Positions 31,000 through 39,277 of a stretch of DNA of 64,000 nucleotides are shown one piece after another. The notes beneath the pieces are model-generated. The model searched no databases and was not told the DNA's origin. It saw only the letters and a list, made by a program, of their open reading frames with translations. The DNA lies in NCBI RefSeq assembly GCF_004795255.1, contig NZ_SSBQ01000002.1, forward strand, positions 415,001 to 479,000. Direction: 5' to 3'. The DNA is from Streptomyces sp. RKND-216 (GTDB taxonomy: Bacteria; Actinomycetota; Actinomycetes; Streptomycetales; Streptomycetaceae). The position numbers were made by a program, and so were the translations under genes. Each line of letters opens with the position of its first letter. Positions within the stretch are counted from its first letter, which is position 1.

Positions 31000-31479
31000 A
31001 TGACCAGTGAGTTCACCTCCCCCGTTCGCCCTGGCCTCTCGGACCGCAGGAGCGACGTCCTGCGGCCCGCACGGCACTTCAGCATGCTTTTCAGCTCCAC
31101 TCCGCGCGGGGTGCGGCTCGCCCGGCGCCTTGCCGGGGAATGGCTCGACACGTGGGGGCTTCCCTACGGCGGCACCGCACACGACGCGCTCACGCTGATC
31201 GTCGCGGAGCTGTGCAACAACGCCGCGTGCCATGGCCGCGTGGCCGGGCGGGACTTCCGCCTCGACCTCTCGACGGTGGGACCGGCGACCGTCCGTGTCG
31301 AGGTGACGGACACCCGTTCCGAACGCATCCCGGTCGCCCTGACCCCGCCCACCGACTCCACCCGGGGCCGCGGCCTCGTCCTGGTCAACGGCCTTGCGTC
31401 GCGCTGGGACTACCGCCGCCGCGTCGGCGCGCCCGGCAAAACGGTCTGGGCGGAGTACGACGTGAACCATCCAGAGTGA
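31000..31479 (+). CDS. Anti-sigma-factor-like ATP-binding protein (HATPase_c)
   Basis: 159 aa. GHKL ATPase motifs are present: N box LTLIVAELCNNAACHG, G1 box VEVTDTRSE and G2 box GRGLVLVNGLASRWD. These single-domain proteins resemble SpoIIAB/RsbW, which bind and phosphorylate anti-anti-sigma proteins or sequester sigma factors. In whiJ-type loci they accompany XRE and DUF397 genes. The canonical DTG-like G1 core is altered to DTR, so nucleotide binding may be weak. Confidence 0.85.
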   Translation: MTSEFTSPVRPGLSDRRSDVLRPARHFSMLFSSTPRGVRLARRLAGEWLDTWGLPYGGTAHDALTLIVAELCNNAACHGRVAGRDFRLDLSTVGPATVRVEVTDTRSERIPVALTPPTDSTRGRGLVLVNGLASRWDYRRRVGAPGKTVWAEYDVNHPE

Positions 31480-31532
31480 CAGTTGGCTCGGGGTGCTCCA
31501 GGAGGGATTCCCCGTGCAGGCCAAGCTGGATC

Positions 31533-31937
31533 TCACCCCATAGCCACGCTCAGCAGGGACATTCCCGAAGCGATCAGGGTCGAGATGCCGGGAGCCCCTC
31601 CACACCTCTCGGAGAGTCTGCCGAGAAGTGATCGCGCCATCTGCTGGTCCTCCGCACGGGAGAGGTCCTGCTCGCGGAGGATCGTGAGCAGGGAACGGCA
31701 CACCTCAGGATCGGTGACGTGATCCTGCCCATCCGTCAGGGCCTGCTCGAGGTTCTCCATGAGCTGAGGCCACTTCGCCACAGCGTCCTCAGCGGCGGCG
31801 ACGTCAATCTGGCGTTGGTGGGAGCCGACAGCTCCCGGCTGGTTCTGAACGTTGCCCATCGATCCGGAGTTCACCACTCCGGAGTTATGGAATCCGCGCG
31901 ATGCGGGATCGGCTGAGCGGCGGTTGAAGATGCTCAT
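31533..31937 (-). CDS. Small helical protein with N-terminal Asn/Gly motif
   Basis: 134 aa. The start overlaps the previous stop (TGATG), and AAGGAGGCG precedes it. Residues 18-35 read NSGVVNSGSMGNVQNQPG, nearly identical to the C-terminal motif of the upstream protein (14 of 18 positions). The remainder is helical (AEDAVAKWPQLMENLEQAL, then RSLLTILREQDL and GRLSERC), ending in a hydrophobic tail (ISTLIASGMSLLSVAMG) that could touch a membrane. No family is recognised. The shared motif suggests it forms a signalling pair with its neighbour through motif stacking; this is a hypothesis. Confidence 0.7.
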   Translation of the reverse strand: MSIFNRRSADPASRGFHNSGVVNSGSMGNVQNQPGAVGSHQRQIDVAAAEDAVAKWPQLMENLEQALTDGQDHVTDPEVCRSLLTILREQDLSRAEDQQMARSLLGRLSERCGGAPGISTLIASGMSLLSVAMG

Positions 31938-33715
31938 CAGGCGCCTCCTTCGGGCAAGGGGGAGGAGTTCATCGTCGCTGTCGGGTGGAATTCTCCGGGT
32001 CGGTTCTGCACGTCGCCCATGGCTCCGGTGTTGACGACGCCGGAGTTCTGGAGGATGTAGGTGGCTTGATTCAGGAAGGCGCTGACATCAACCCCCTTCT
32101 TCTGGAGGAAATCGAGGACGGCTCGGAAGACGCAGCGCTCCATCCACGCGACATGACGCCTGGCGTCGTCGTACTGCAGCATGTCGTCCATGCGACTACA
32201 GGAGTATGCCTCTCGCAGGCTTGCGGGGTCCTCCCTGTCTTCCTCCGGACGGGCACGGGTGAAAGGCCGGCGGAGACGACCGAGTAGCACGAACACGTCG
32301 AGAAGAGCATTGAGCGCCTCTTGAGCCTCTCGACGCGGCCCGCTGCGTCTCGCAGCCGCGAGCGCCTTCCTGAGCCGGGTGTTGACAGGGTTGACCACGT
32401 GCGGGCGCACTGTGATCCGGAGATAGTGGTGCTCGTATGCGAAACTGACGTAAAGTAGCGTGACCAGGTCTCCGTCCCAGGACACAATGCGCGTGCACAA
32501 GAGTCTGCGTGCCCGTTGAGTCTCCCGGGCCGCGCCCAACGATTGGGCACCGTCGGCAGCCAACGTCTGAAGAGAATCCCATTCGGCCTGACTGATCCGA
32601 TCCCAGTCCGTCGCCGACACGGCTGCCACATCGAACGTATCGAGCCGGTTCTCAGGCTGGTAGTCCAACTGCGGGTCCAGCAACTTCTCGAGCTCTTCAC
32701 CCACGTGGCGATGCAACTCGTCCGGAGTGAACGGCTCGAAACCACGGGTATTGCCGTGAACCATGTCGGCAACGCTTCGAAAAACCTGGCGAACGAGACG
32801 CTCCTCCTCTGTCTCGTTCTGCTTCACATCGGCCGGCACTGCCGGAGCCACATCGATGCCGATCGCGTGCTCCGACCAAAGCCGCCCCGCACCCACGACG
32901 GCATGGGTGGGCGACCGGTACCGGCGAAGGTTGAGACGGTAGGGAACCACACGGCCATCGCGGAATGGCGGTGAACGGTGGAGCGCCAGACGGCGCTTCC
33001 GCCCCACCCACCACCGCAGGTCCGAACCGGACCGCCGAGATGCCCACCGGCCGATCCGTACTTGACGGCGTGCACACATCCGGTCGATATAGCAGGCGGC
33101 CCACCCTCCGGCGAGGGCAGCCCCGGTGGCTGCAGTGAGGTCGAATCGGACGCCTGCGACGATAGTCCCGACCACGGCCACGCACAGCAGGAGCCGTCGA
33201 AGGTGAGTGAGTCCTTCCGCCGTCGCAGCCGTCTGAAGTACAGGAGTCAGGTGGAAGCCGTGCGGCGGCACCGGATGGCCAACCGCGATTCGGCGCCGCA
33301 CCCAGCTCGCGTATTCGTGACCGAGCAGGATGCCCGGCTGATCCTTGTCAGCCGTGAGACGCCCAGCAATCTTCTTCAGCGCGGGCTTGCGCTTCACTCG
33401 CCGATGCGTGAGGACGATCCACAACACGCGCGGTGCGACACGCGCATAGCGCGAACAGATCCGGGCGACTGCAGCAACATGGTCGTGCCGCAAGTACGCA
33501 GCAGCACACAGCCAGCCGGCGACGTCGGACAGCGCATTCTCGGGAGATAGATCCTCAGTCGCGTCCCGCTGCTCGTGAGTGCCCGCCTCCTCCGGCGAGG
33601 AGGTTGGCCTCGGCATCGTGGGCGGCTTGCGGAGGCTGACTCGTGATCTCCTCTCACGCTCCGCCGCGAGCGCCTCGCCGTCGTCAATGCTCTCGAAACC
33701 GGTGCCGAGCCCCAT
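31937..33715 (-). CDS. Large protein with two membrane helices and C-terminal Asn/Gly motif
   Basis: 592 aa from ATG 33715. A longer in-frame start at 33874 is less likely because it lies inside the loop of a large inverted repeat. A variable charged N-terminus is followed by a helical region, then two probable membrane helices at about residues 174-192 (LRRLLLCVAVVGTIVAG) and 194-210. A cytoplasmic domain of about 340 residues, rich in Arg and Glu, follows. Residues 557-574 carry NSGVVNTGAMGDVQNRPG, the motif shared with the coupled small protein. No enzyme motif is recognised. GC is visibly lower than in flanking genes, suggesting horizontal transfer. Confidence 0.65.
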   Translation of the reverse strand: MGLGTGFESIDDGEALAAERERRSRVSLRKPPTMPRPTSSPEEAGTHEQRDATEDLSPENALSDVAGWLCAAAYLRHDHVAAVARICSRYARVAPRVLWIVLTHRRVKRKPALKKIAGRLTADKDQPGILLGHEYASWVRRRIAVGHPVPPHGFHLTPVLQTAATAEGLTHLRRLLLCVAVVGTIVAGVRFDLTAATGAALAGGWAACYIDRMCARRQVRIGRWASRRSGSDLRWWVGRKRRLALHRSPPFRDGRVVPYRLNLRRYRSPTHAVVGAGRLWSEHAIGIDVAPAVPADVKQNETEEERLVRQVFRSVADMVHGNTRGFEPFTPDELHRHVGEELEKLLDPQLDYQPENRLDTFDVAAVSATDWDRISQAEWDSLQTLAADGAQSLGAARETQRARRLLCTRIVSWDGDLVTLLYVSFAYEHHYLRITVRPHVVNPVNTRLRKALAAARRSGPRREAQEALNALLDVFVLLGRLRRPFTRARPEEDREDPASLREAYSCSRMDDMLQYDDARRHVAWMERCVFRAVLDFLQKKGVDVSAFLNQATYILQNSGVVNTGAMGDVQNRPGEFHPTATMNSSPLPEGGA

Positions 33716-33856
33716 CCCCCGCCTCTCGCAGTCCCCCGTGGCGGGCACCACGGTGCCCGCCACACGCCAGGGGAGGAAAGAGGGCAGAACACGGAAGCGG
33801 GCATTTTGCGCCACTCCGAGATTGTGACGGCCGTGCAGGCCGGGTCGAGCAGCACT

Positions 33857-33915
33857 CGTCTCTGTAGCCGACATCTTCGTAGATGCCAGCTACGTAGACG
33901 CCGGCTACAGAGACG
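33857..33915. repeat. Large inverted repeat with nested direct repeats
   Basis: Arms CGTCTCTGTAGCCG (33857-33870) and CGGCTACAGAGACG (33902-33915) are perfectly complementary over 14 bp. The 31-base loop and right arm contain the imperfect direct repeats CGTAGATGCCAGCTA and CGTAGACGCCGGCTA. It lies between the Lrp-type gene end and the motif-protein gene, where it could be an operator, a terminator of the Lrp gene or a transposition scar. Confidence 0.7.
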
Positions 33916-33949
33916 TCTTCCACTGTCCAAGCCCGATCTCAGGTCGGGG

Positions 33950-35032
33950 TCAGCCGGGGGCCCAGATGTCCAGGGGGACGACGTCCACCGCGCGGCCGGC
34001 GGGGCTGATCAGGCGGCCCATCAGCTTGGTCTGCCGGAGCGCGATGGCACGGTCCACCAGGGTCAGTTCCGGCAGGTGCTCGGCGAGCTGTGCCTCCAGG
34101 CGCTGCACGTCGGCCACGGAACGCAGCCAGACGGTGAAGAGGAGGTTCTGCGGTCCGGTGACGGAGGCGCAGAGGCGGACCTCCGCCATGGACAGCAGGC
34201 CGCGTGCCGTCGCGGCAACCCGGTCGGCCGGGACCCTCGCCCACAGGGTGGCCGACACCGGCCACTCGGTGAGCTCGCGAGCGACCTCGCAGCGCAGTAC
34301 GAGGTCGCGGGCCTCGATCAGCTGGTGGAGCCTGCGCCGCACCGTCGCCGCGCTCACGCCCGCCACTGCGGCCAGCTCCGACGCGGAGCGGCGTCCGTCG
34401 GCGGCGACGGCGGGAATCAGCGCACGGGTCACCGCGTCCGGGCGCAGGGTCGTACGGCCCACTGCGGGGCCCGGACCGGGGGCGGGGCCGGGCGCGGGCG
34501 CGGCGACCCGGAGGCGGCTCTGCTGCTGCTCGGTGAGGGCCCGCAGCCGCCATCGGCTGCCGTCGCCGAACACCTGGGTGGCCAGCTGGGCACGGGTCCC
34601 GACGACTCCCGGCAGCCGGGACATCCGGTCCAGGATGAGCCGTGACATGCCGGTGAGCCCGGGGGCGAAGACGGTGACCAGCAGGTCCCGGCCGCCCGCC
34701 ATGTGCTCGACCGTGACGATCTGGGGTTCCCGCGCGAGGGCGTCGGCGACGGCCTCGACACGCCCGGCCCGGCAGTCGACCTCCACCAGCGCCACTTCGA
34801 GGCTCTTGCGCAGGAAGAGCCCGGGGTATGCGGTGATCCAGGCGCGCCCGGTGCCGCGCAGCCGCTCCCACCGGCGGGCCACGGTCACGGGATCCGCTCC
34901 GAGGACCTTGCCGAGCAGGCTCCAGGAGGCGCGGGGGGCCATCTGGAGCGCGTGGATCAGCGCTTCGTCGTGGGCGTTGAGAGGGCCGGCCGTCGGCCCG
35001 GGAGGGTGATCGGAGGTGTCCATATCCTGCAT
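33950..35032 (-). CDS. Lrp/AsnC-type regulator with two DNA-binding halves
   Basis: 360 aa from ATG 35032; ATG 35023 is an alternative. It is twice the usual Lrp length: LNAHDEALIHALQMAPRASWSLLGKVLGADPVTVARRW is the first AsnC helix-turn-helix with a RAM-like domain after it. A Pro/Gly/Ala linker (about residues 190-205) then leads to a second helix-turn-helix (LIPAVAADGRRSASELAAVAGVSAATVRRRL) and second ligand-binding domain. Such tandem Lrp proteins are frequent in Streptomyces. It is divergent from the MFS gene and probably senses an amino acid or N-acyl amino acid handled by the MFS-M20 pair. Confidence 0.87.
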   Translation of the reverse strand: MQDMDTSDHPPGPTAGPLNAHDEALIHALQMAPRASWSLLGKVLGADPVTVARRWERLRGTGRAWITAYPGLFLRKSLEVALVEVDCRAGRVEAVADALAREPQIVTVEHMAGGRDLLVTVFAPGLTGMSRLILDRMSRLPGVVGTRAQLATQVFGDGSRWRLRALTEQQQSRLRVAAPAPGPAPGPGPAVGRTTLRPDAVTRALIPAVAADGRRSASELAAVAGVSAATVRRRLHQLIEARDLVLRCEVARELTEWPVSATLWARVPADRVAATARGLLSMAEVRLCASVTGPQNLLFTVWLRSVADVQRLEAQLAEHLPELTLVDRAIALRQTKLMGRLISPAGRAVDVVPLDIWAPG

Positions 35033-35181
35033 TCCGGCGTTGATTCTGCGGGATTCCTGCGATGTGCAGCTTAGACCTTCCCGTATCCGTCGCCACCCTC
35101 CACCTTTTCCTGCAACCCACGTGCTCCGGGGCACACGCCCCGGTCGGCGCGCCGCACTCCACCGACAGGGAGGGACACACC

Positions 35182-36507
35182 ATGGCCGAAACCGGCTCGG
35201 TGTCCGCACAGGCGACAGCCGCACCGCCCGCGACGAAGGACTCGAGAACGGGGGGCGGGAACGGGCGGCGGGAGCTGCTGGCCGCCACCGTCGGCGGCGT
35301 CGTGGAGTCGTTCGACTGGACGATCTACGCCGTCCTCGCCCCGTACTTCGCCTCGGAGATGTTCCCCGGCGACGATCCGGTGGCCAAGCTGCTCGGCGCC
35401 TACCTGGGTTTCGCGGTCGGGTTCGTGGTGCGGCCCTTCGGGTCCTACGTCATCGGCCGGATCAGCGACCGGCGGGGGCGCCGCTTCGGTCTGATGCTGT
35501 CGATGATCCTCATCTCCTGTGCGTCGTTCCTGCTGGCCGCGCTGCCCACGGCAGCGCAGATCGGGGTGATGGCACCGCTCCTGCTGGTCGCGATCCGGTT
35601 GGTCCAGGGCCTGTCGATGGGCGGGGAGAACCCGAGCGTCGCCGCGTACGTCACCGAGACCGCGCCGAAGCGGCTCCGTTTCCTCTACAGCGGCATCAGC
35701 TACAGCGGCATCATCCTGGGCAACATCCTGTGCTTCGGCGTGCTGACGGTGATGCTGGCCGTGCTCGGCGAGGACGGCGTGGCGGACGGCGGCTGGCGCA
35801 TCGGCTTCGTGGTGGCGGGACTCATGGGCCTGCTGTCGCTGTGGGTGCGGCGCACCGCGCAGGAGTCCGAGGAGTTCACAGCGGGGACGACGGACGCCCC
35901 GTCCGCGGTGGCGGCGGCGGAGCGGCGCGCGCTGTTCCGTACCTCGGCGCGGAACATGACCGCCGTGTTCCTCACGACGCTCGGCATCACGGTCAGCTAC
36001 TACTTCGGCACCACCTACCTGCCGCAGTACGCCGAACGGCTCGGTCTCAGCTCCGGCGCGGAGGGCACGGCCGCCATGCTGGTGCCGCTCACGCTGCTGA
36101 TCGTCGCGATGGCCGCGTCCGGCATCCTGGCGGACCGCGTCGGATCCACCCGGACCGTGCGCACCGGGCTGGGGCTCCTGGCCTTCTGCACCGTGCCCGT
36201 CTTCCAGGCGATGGAGGCCGAGGTGCTGCCGGTGTGGGTGGCGACGGTCCTGCACCTACTCTGCCTGGCCGCGCCGTTGGCGCTGTTCAACGTCTTCTTC
36301 GCCCGGCTGTTCCCGGTGCAGATCAGGGTGGTCGCGATGGGCCTGCCGTTCACGGCCGCCGTCGGGCTGTTCGGCGGCACGTTCCCGATGGTCGCGGAGG
36401 CACTCGCCGGCGCCGGGCACATCGCGATGGTGCCGTGGCTCGCGGCGGCGGCGTGCGCCGTCTCCTTCGCAGCGACCTTCCTCATCCGCCGCCCGGCGCA
36501 CGCCTGA
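35182..36507 (+). CDS. MFS transporter, metabolite:H+ symporter group
   Basis: 441 aa from ATG 35182, with AGGGAGGG upstream. Twelve helices are expected. The group signature is ATVGGVVESFDWTIYAVLAPYFASEMFP at helix 1, then GSYVIGRISDRRGRRFGL (the MFS loop 2-3 motif) and RLVQGLSMGGENPSVAAYVTE. These features match the MHS subfamily (proline/betaine, ShiA, KgtP-like transporters), which import small organic acids with protons. Linkage to an M20 amidohydrolase suggests uptake of an amidated or acylated amino acid. Confidence 0.87.
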   Translation: MAETGSVSAQATAAPPATKDSRTGGGNGRRELLAATVGGVVESFDWTIYAVLAPYFASEMFPGDDPVAKLLGAYLGFAVGFVVRPFGSYVIGRISDRRGRRFGLMLSMILISCASFLLAALPTAAQIGVMAPLLLVAIRLVQGLSMGGENPSVAAYVTETAPKRLRFLYSGISYSGIILGNILCFGVLTVMLAVLGEDGVADGGWRIGFVVAGLMGLLSLWVRRTAQESEEFTAGTTDAPSAVAAAERRALFRTSARNMTAVFLTTLGITVSYYFGTTYLPQYAERLGLSSGAEGTAAMLVPLTLLIVAMAASGILADRVGSTRTVRTGLGLLAFCTVPVFQAMEAEVLPVWVATVLHLLCLAAPLALFNVFFARLFPVQIRVVAMGLPFTAAVGLFGGTFPMVAEALAGAGHIAMVPWLAAAACAVSFAATFLIRRPAHA

Positions 36508-36546
36508 CGGCCGGGCCCACCCGTACGAAGCGACTGGAGGCACACC

Positions 36547-37743
36547 ATGAATCTGCGCGAGGACGCCGCCGCCGTCCAGGACGACCTGGTCCGGCTGCGG
36601 CGCGCCCTGCACCAGCACCCGGAGACCGGACTCGACCTCCCGCGCACCCAGGAGAAGGTGCTCGCCGAGATCGACGGGCTGGGCCTGGAGGTCACGACGG
36701 GACGGCGCCTCAGTTCCGTCACGGCGGTGCTGCGCGGGGCGCGGCCGGGGCCCACCGTGCTGCTGCGCGGGGACATGGACGCCCTGCCGGTCGAGGAGCG
36801 CACCGGACTGGACTACGCCTCCCGGACCGGGACCACGATGCACGCCTGCGGCCACGACCTGCACACGGCGATGCTGGCCGGGGCCGCGCGTCTGCTGGCC
36901 TCGCACCGGGACCGGCTGGCGGGCGACGTCGTCTTCATGTTCCAGCCGGGCGAGGAGGGGTTCGACGGGGCGCGGCTGATGGTCGAGGACGGTGTCCTGG
37001 ACGCCTCGGGGACGCGCCCGGTCGCCGCCTACGCGGTGCACGTGCTGTCGGCGGGGCACGCCTCCGGCCGGTTCTTCACCCGCGGGGGGCCGGCGATGGC
37101 TGCGTCGAACGTGCTCACCGTGACCGTCCGGGGCGCGGGCGGGCACGGTTCGATGCCGCACCGCGCCGCCGACCCCGTGCCGGCGGCGTGCGAGATGGTG
37201 ACCGCGCTGCAGACCTGGATCAGCCGCACCTTCGACGTCTTCGACCCGGTCGTGCTCACCGTCGGCAGCTTCCACGCGGGCACCAAGCAGAACGTGATTC
37301 CGGAATCCGCCACCTTCGAGGCGACGGTCCGCTCGTTCTCCCCCGCCACGCAGGCCCGGCTGAAGGACGGCACGGTCGAGCTGTGCCGAGGCATCGCCGC
37401 GGGTCACGGGCTGCGGGTGGACGCGGAGTTCACCGAGCTCTACCCCGTGACCGTCAACGACGCGCGGGAGGCGGCGTTCGTCGAGCGGACCGTCGCCGAG
37501 CTGCACGGCGAGGAGCGTTTCGAGCCGATGGCGCACCCGCTGGCCGGGGCCGAGGACTTCTCGCGGGTCCTGGACGAGGTGCCGGGGGCGATGACGATGC
37601 TCGGTGCCCCGCCCGCAGGGGCCGACCCGGAGTCCTCCGCGAACAACCACTCGCCGCACGCCGCGTTCGACGACGCGGTGCTGGCGGACGGTGCGGCGCT
37701 CTACGCGCGGCTGGCCCTGGACCGTACGGCCGCGGGAGTCTGA
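36547..37743 (+). CDS. M20-family amidohydrolase
   Basis: 398 aa. It belongs to the M20D group that includes hippurate hydrolase and indoleacetyl-amino-acid hydrolases. Metal ligands are seen in RGDMDALPV, HACGHDLHTAML (His-Ala-Cys-Gly-His) and FQPGEEGFDGA, with the final His in a later segment. The dimerisation domain lies in the middle (GGHGSMPHRAADPV). It would hydrolyse an N-acyl amino acid or dipeptide in the cytoplasm, feeding on what the upstream MFS protein imports. It starts 39 bases after the transporter. Confidence 0.9.
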   Translation: MNLREDAAAVQDDLVRLRRALHQHPETGLDLPRTQEKVLAEIDGLGLEVTTGRRLSSVTAVLRGARPGPTVLLRGDMDALPVEERTGLDYASRTGTTMHACGHDLHTAMLAGAARLLASHRDRLAGDVVFMFQPGEEGFDGARLMVEDGVLDASGTRPVAAYAVHVLSAGHASGRFFTRGGPAMAASNVLTVTVRGAGGHGSMPHRAADPVPAACEMVTALQTWISRTFDVFDPVVLTVGSFHAGTKQNVIPESATFEATVRSFSPATQARLKDGTVELCRGIAAGHGLRVDAEFTELYPVTVNDAREAAFVERTVAELHGEERFEPMAHPLAGAEDFSRVLDEVPGAMTMLGAPPAGADPESSANNHSPHAAFDDAVLADGAALYARLALDRTAAGV

Positions 37744-37787
37744 CGCGGCGCGCCGTACGTCCGCGCCCGCGCCCGGGGCGTGCGCGG

Positions 37788-37826
37788 TCGTGTGGGAACG
37801 GCCGTCAGGTTGCCGTTCCCACACGA
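37788..37826. terminator. Bidirectional hairpin terminator
   Basis: Perfect 15-bp arms TCGTGTGGGAACGGC and GCCGTTCCCACACGA with a 9-base loop, between the ends of the converging M20 and LPMO genes. Confidence 0.8.
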
Positions 37827-37861
37827 GTGGGGCGCGTTGGCCCCGGGCAGGTCGGTGAGGG

Positions 37862-38578
37862 TCAGGCGCAGGGTCCGAGGTCCTCCCAGACGCCCCACTC
37901 GCCGGTGGTGCCGGGTTCCTCGCCCTTGACCCACCATTTGGCGCGCCAGGTGTGGCCCTCCCAGGTGACGCGGTCGTCGCCGAGGTAGGTGGCCGTGGGG
38001 TTCCAGGCGGGCGCGGTGCAGTCGCCCGGGTCCGGGTCACCGGGGTCTCCCGGGTCGCCGCCGCCACCGATGTTGACGTCGATGCAGGCGTAGAAGGCGT
38101 TGGCCGTGTCGGCGATGTTCCAGACGGCGAGGACCTTCTGCTGCCCGGAGATTCCGCCGAAGTCGACCCGGTGGGTGACGGTGGCGCCGGGCTGCGCGCC
38201 GCCGTCGTTGAACTCGGCGATCTTCTGCCCGCCGACGAAGTACTGCCAGGTGCTGGTGGCGTGGCGGGCGGTCAGGGTCCACGAGAAGTGCGTCGAGCTG
38301 CTGACCGGGGTGACGCGCCAGCCCTTGCCGTCGTCGTCGAGTTCGGCGAACTGCTGGTTCCCGCCGCTGCAGCTGCGCAGGCCCTTGGGTCCCTCGACGC
38401 TCTGCGGCTCGTACTTGATCTGGCCGCACTCGACGTCGCCTGCCGCGCACTGGGCCTGGCGGCTGGGGGGCGTGGAGACGTAGCCGTGCGCGCTGGCCGT
38501 CTGGGCGGGGAGGCTCACCGCGAGCAGGGGTGCGATGCCCGCACCGATCACGGCCGCCAGTCTTCGCTTCGGGTTCAT
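37862..38578 (-). CDS. Secreted AA10 lytic polysaccharide monooxygenase with chitin-binding module
   Basis: 238 aa from ATG 38578, with GAAGGAGT upstream. A Sec-type signal peptide (residues 1-30, ending QTASA) is followed by His31 of HGYVSTPPSR. After cleavage this N-terminal histidine binds copper together with a second His in the AA10 domain (residues 31-185; THFSWTLTARHATSTW, then TANAFYACIDV). A Gly/Asp/Pro linker precedes a CBM5/12-like module (WNPTATYLGDDRVTWEGHTWRAKWW). It cleaves crystalline chitin or cellulose oxidatively outside the cell. The DasR-like palindrome upstream suggests GlcNAc control. Confidence 0.9.
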   Translation of the reverse strand: MNPKRRLAAVIGAGIAPLLAVSLPAQTASAHGYVSTPPSRQAQCAAGDVECGQIKYEPQSVEGPKGLRSCSGGNQQFAELDDDGKGWRVTPVSSSTHFSWTLTARHATSTWQYFVGGQKIAEFNDGGAQPGATVTHRVDFGGISGQQKVLAVWNIADTANAFYACIDVNIGGGGDPGDPGDPDPGDCTAPAWNPTATYLGDDRVTWEGHTWRAKWWVKGEEPGTTGEWGVWEDLGPCA

Positions 38579-38670
38579 GCCGACTCCTTCGCTGTCGAGG
38601 ACGCACAGGCCAGGGGGTGGGGGCGAAGCGGGTCCGCAGGAGCAGCCAAAGGAACAGACCAACCTCGCCG

Positions 38671-38683
38671 CTGGTCTAGACCT
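38671..38683. promoter_or_regulatory. DasR-like operator (dre)
   Basis: The palindrome GGTCTAGACC (38673-38682), within CTGGTCTAGACCT, matches the ACTGGTCTAGACCA consensus of the GntR regulator DasR, which controls chitin genes in Streptomyces. It lies about 95-105 bases upstream of the LPMO start, in the promoter region. Confidence 0.7.
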
Positions 38684-38770
38684 TAATGATTGTCCGGGGC
38701 CCGTCAAGAGGTACGGCGCGGATCGCGGAAGCCCCGGAATAGACCCCGGTCCTCGGACGTTGGCGTCCGC

Positions 38771-39184
38771 ATGACGTTCTCCGTGCCGGTCACCGTGCGT
38801 GGCTACGAACTCGACACCCAGGGGCACCTCAACCAGGCCGTCTACCTCCAGTACGCCGAGCACGCACGGTGGGAACTGCTGCGGGCGGCCGGGCTGCCGC
38901 AGGACAAGCTCCTGGCGGACGGGGTCGGGCCGGTGGCGCTGGAGACCACGCTGAAGTTCCGGCGTGAGCTCTGCGGCGGCGACGACGTGCGGGTCACCTG
39001 CGGGTTCGAGTTCACCCGGAGCCGGACGTTCCGCATCCGGCAGGAGATCCTGACCGTGGACGGCGCCGTGGCCGCGGAGGTGACGGCCCTCGCCGGCATC
39101 CTCGACCTCGCCACGCGCAAGCTCGTCCCCGACCCGGCCGAACGGCTGCGGTCGCTGGCCGACCAGGCCGACCTGCTGGGCTGA
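38771..39184 (+). CDS. Hot-dog fold acyl-CoA thioesterase (4HBT type)
   Basis: 137 aa from ATG 38771. The opening VRGYELDTQGHLNQAVYLQYAEHARWELL is the YbgC/4-hydroxybenzoyl-CoA thioesterase motif, where D-x2-GH-x-N aligns with the catalytic Asp region. It would hydrolyse acyl-CoA esters. It is divergent from the LPMO, with the operator between them, though a role in chitin use is not expected. Confidence 0.85.
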   Translation: MTFSVPVTVRGYELDTQGHLNQAVYLQYAEHARWELLRAAGLPQDKLLADGVGPVALETTLKFRRELCGGDDVRVTCGFEFTRSRTFRIRQEILTVDGAVAAEVTALAGILDLATRKLVPDPAERLRSLADQADLLG

Positions 39185-39277
39185 ACGCGCCCCGGACGCG
39201 CCGCGGGACACACAGTCGCGCGCCGGAGGGTGGGGCGGCTGGACCCGGGGGGCGGCGGCACGGCCATACTGTCTCCC

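Noticed and set aside
33716..33874. N-terminal 53-residue extension of the large motif protein
   Set aside because: Its start codon lies within the loop of the inverted repeat and it adds no recognisable domain. It remains possible, so it is mentioned in that entry.
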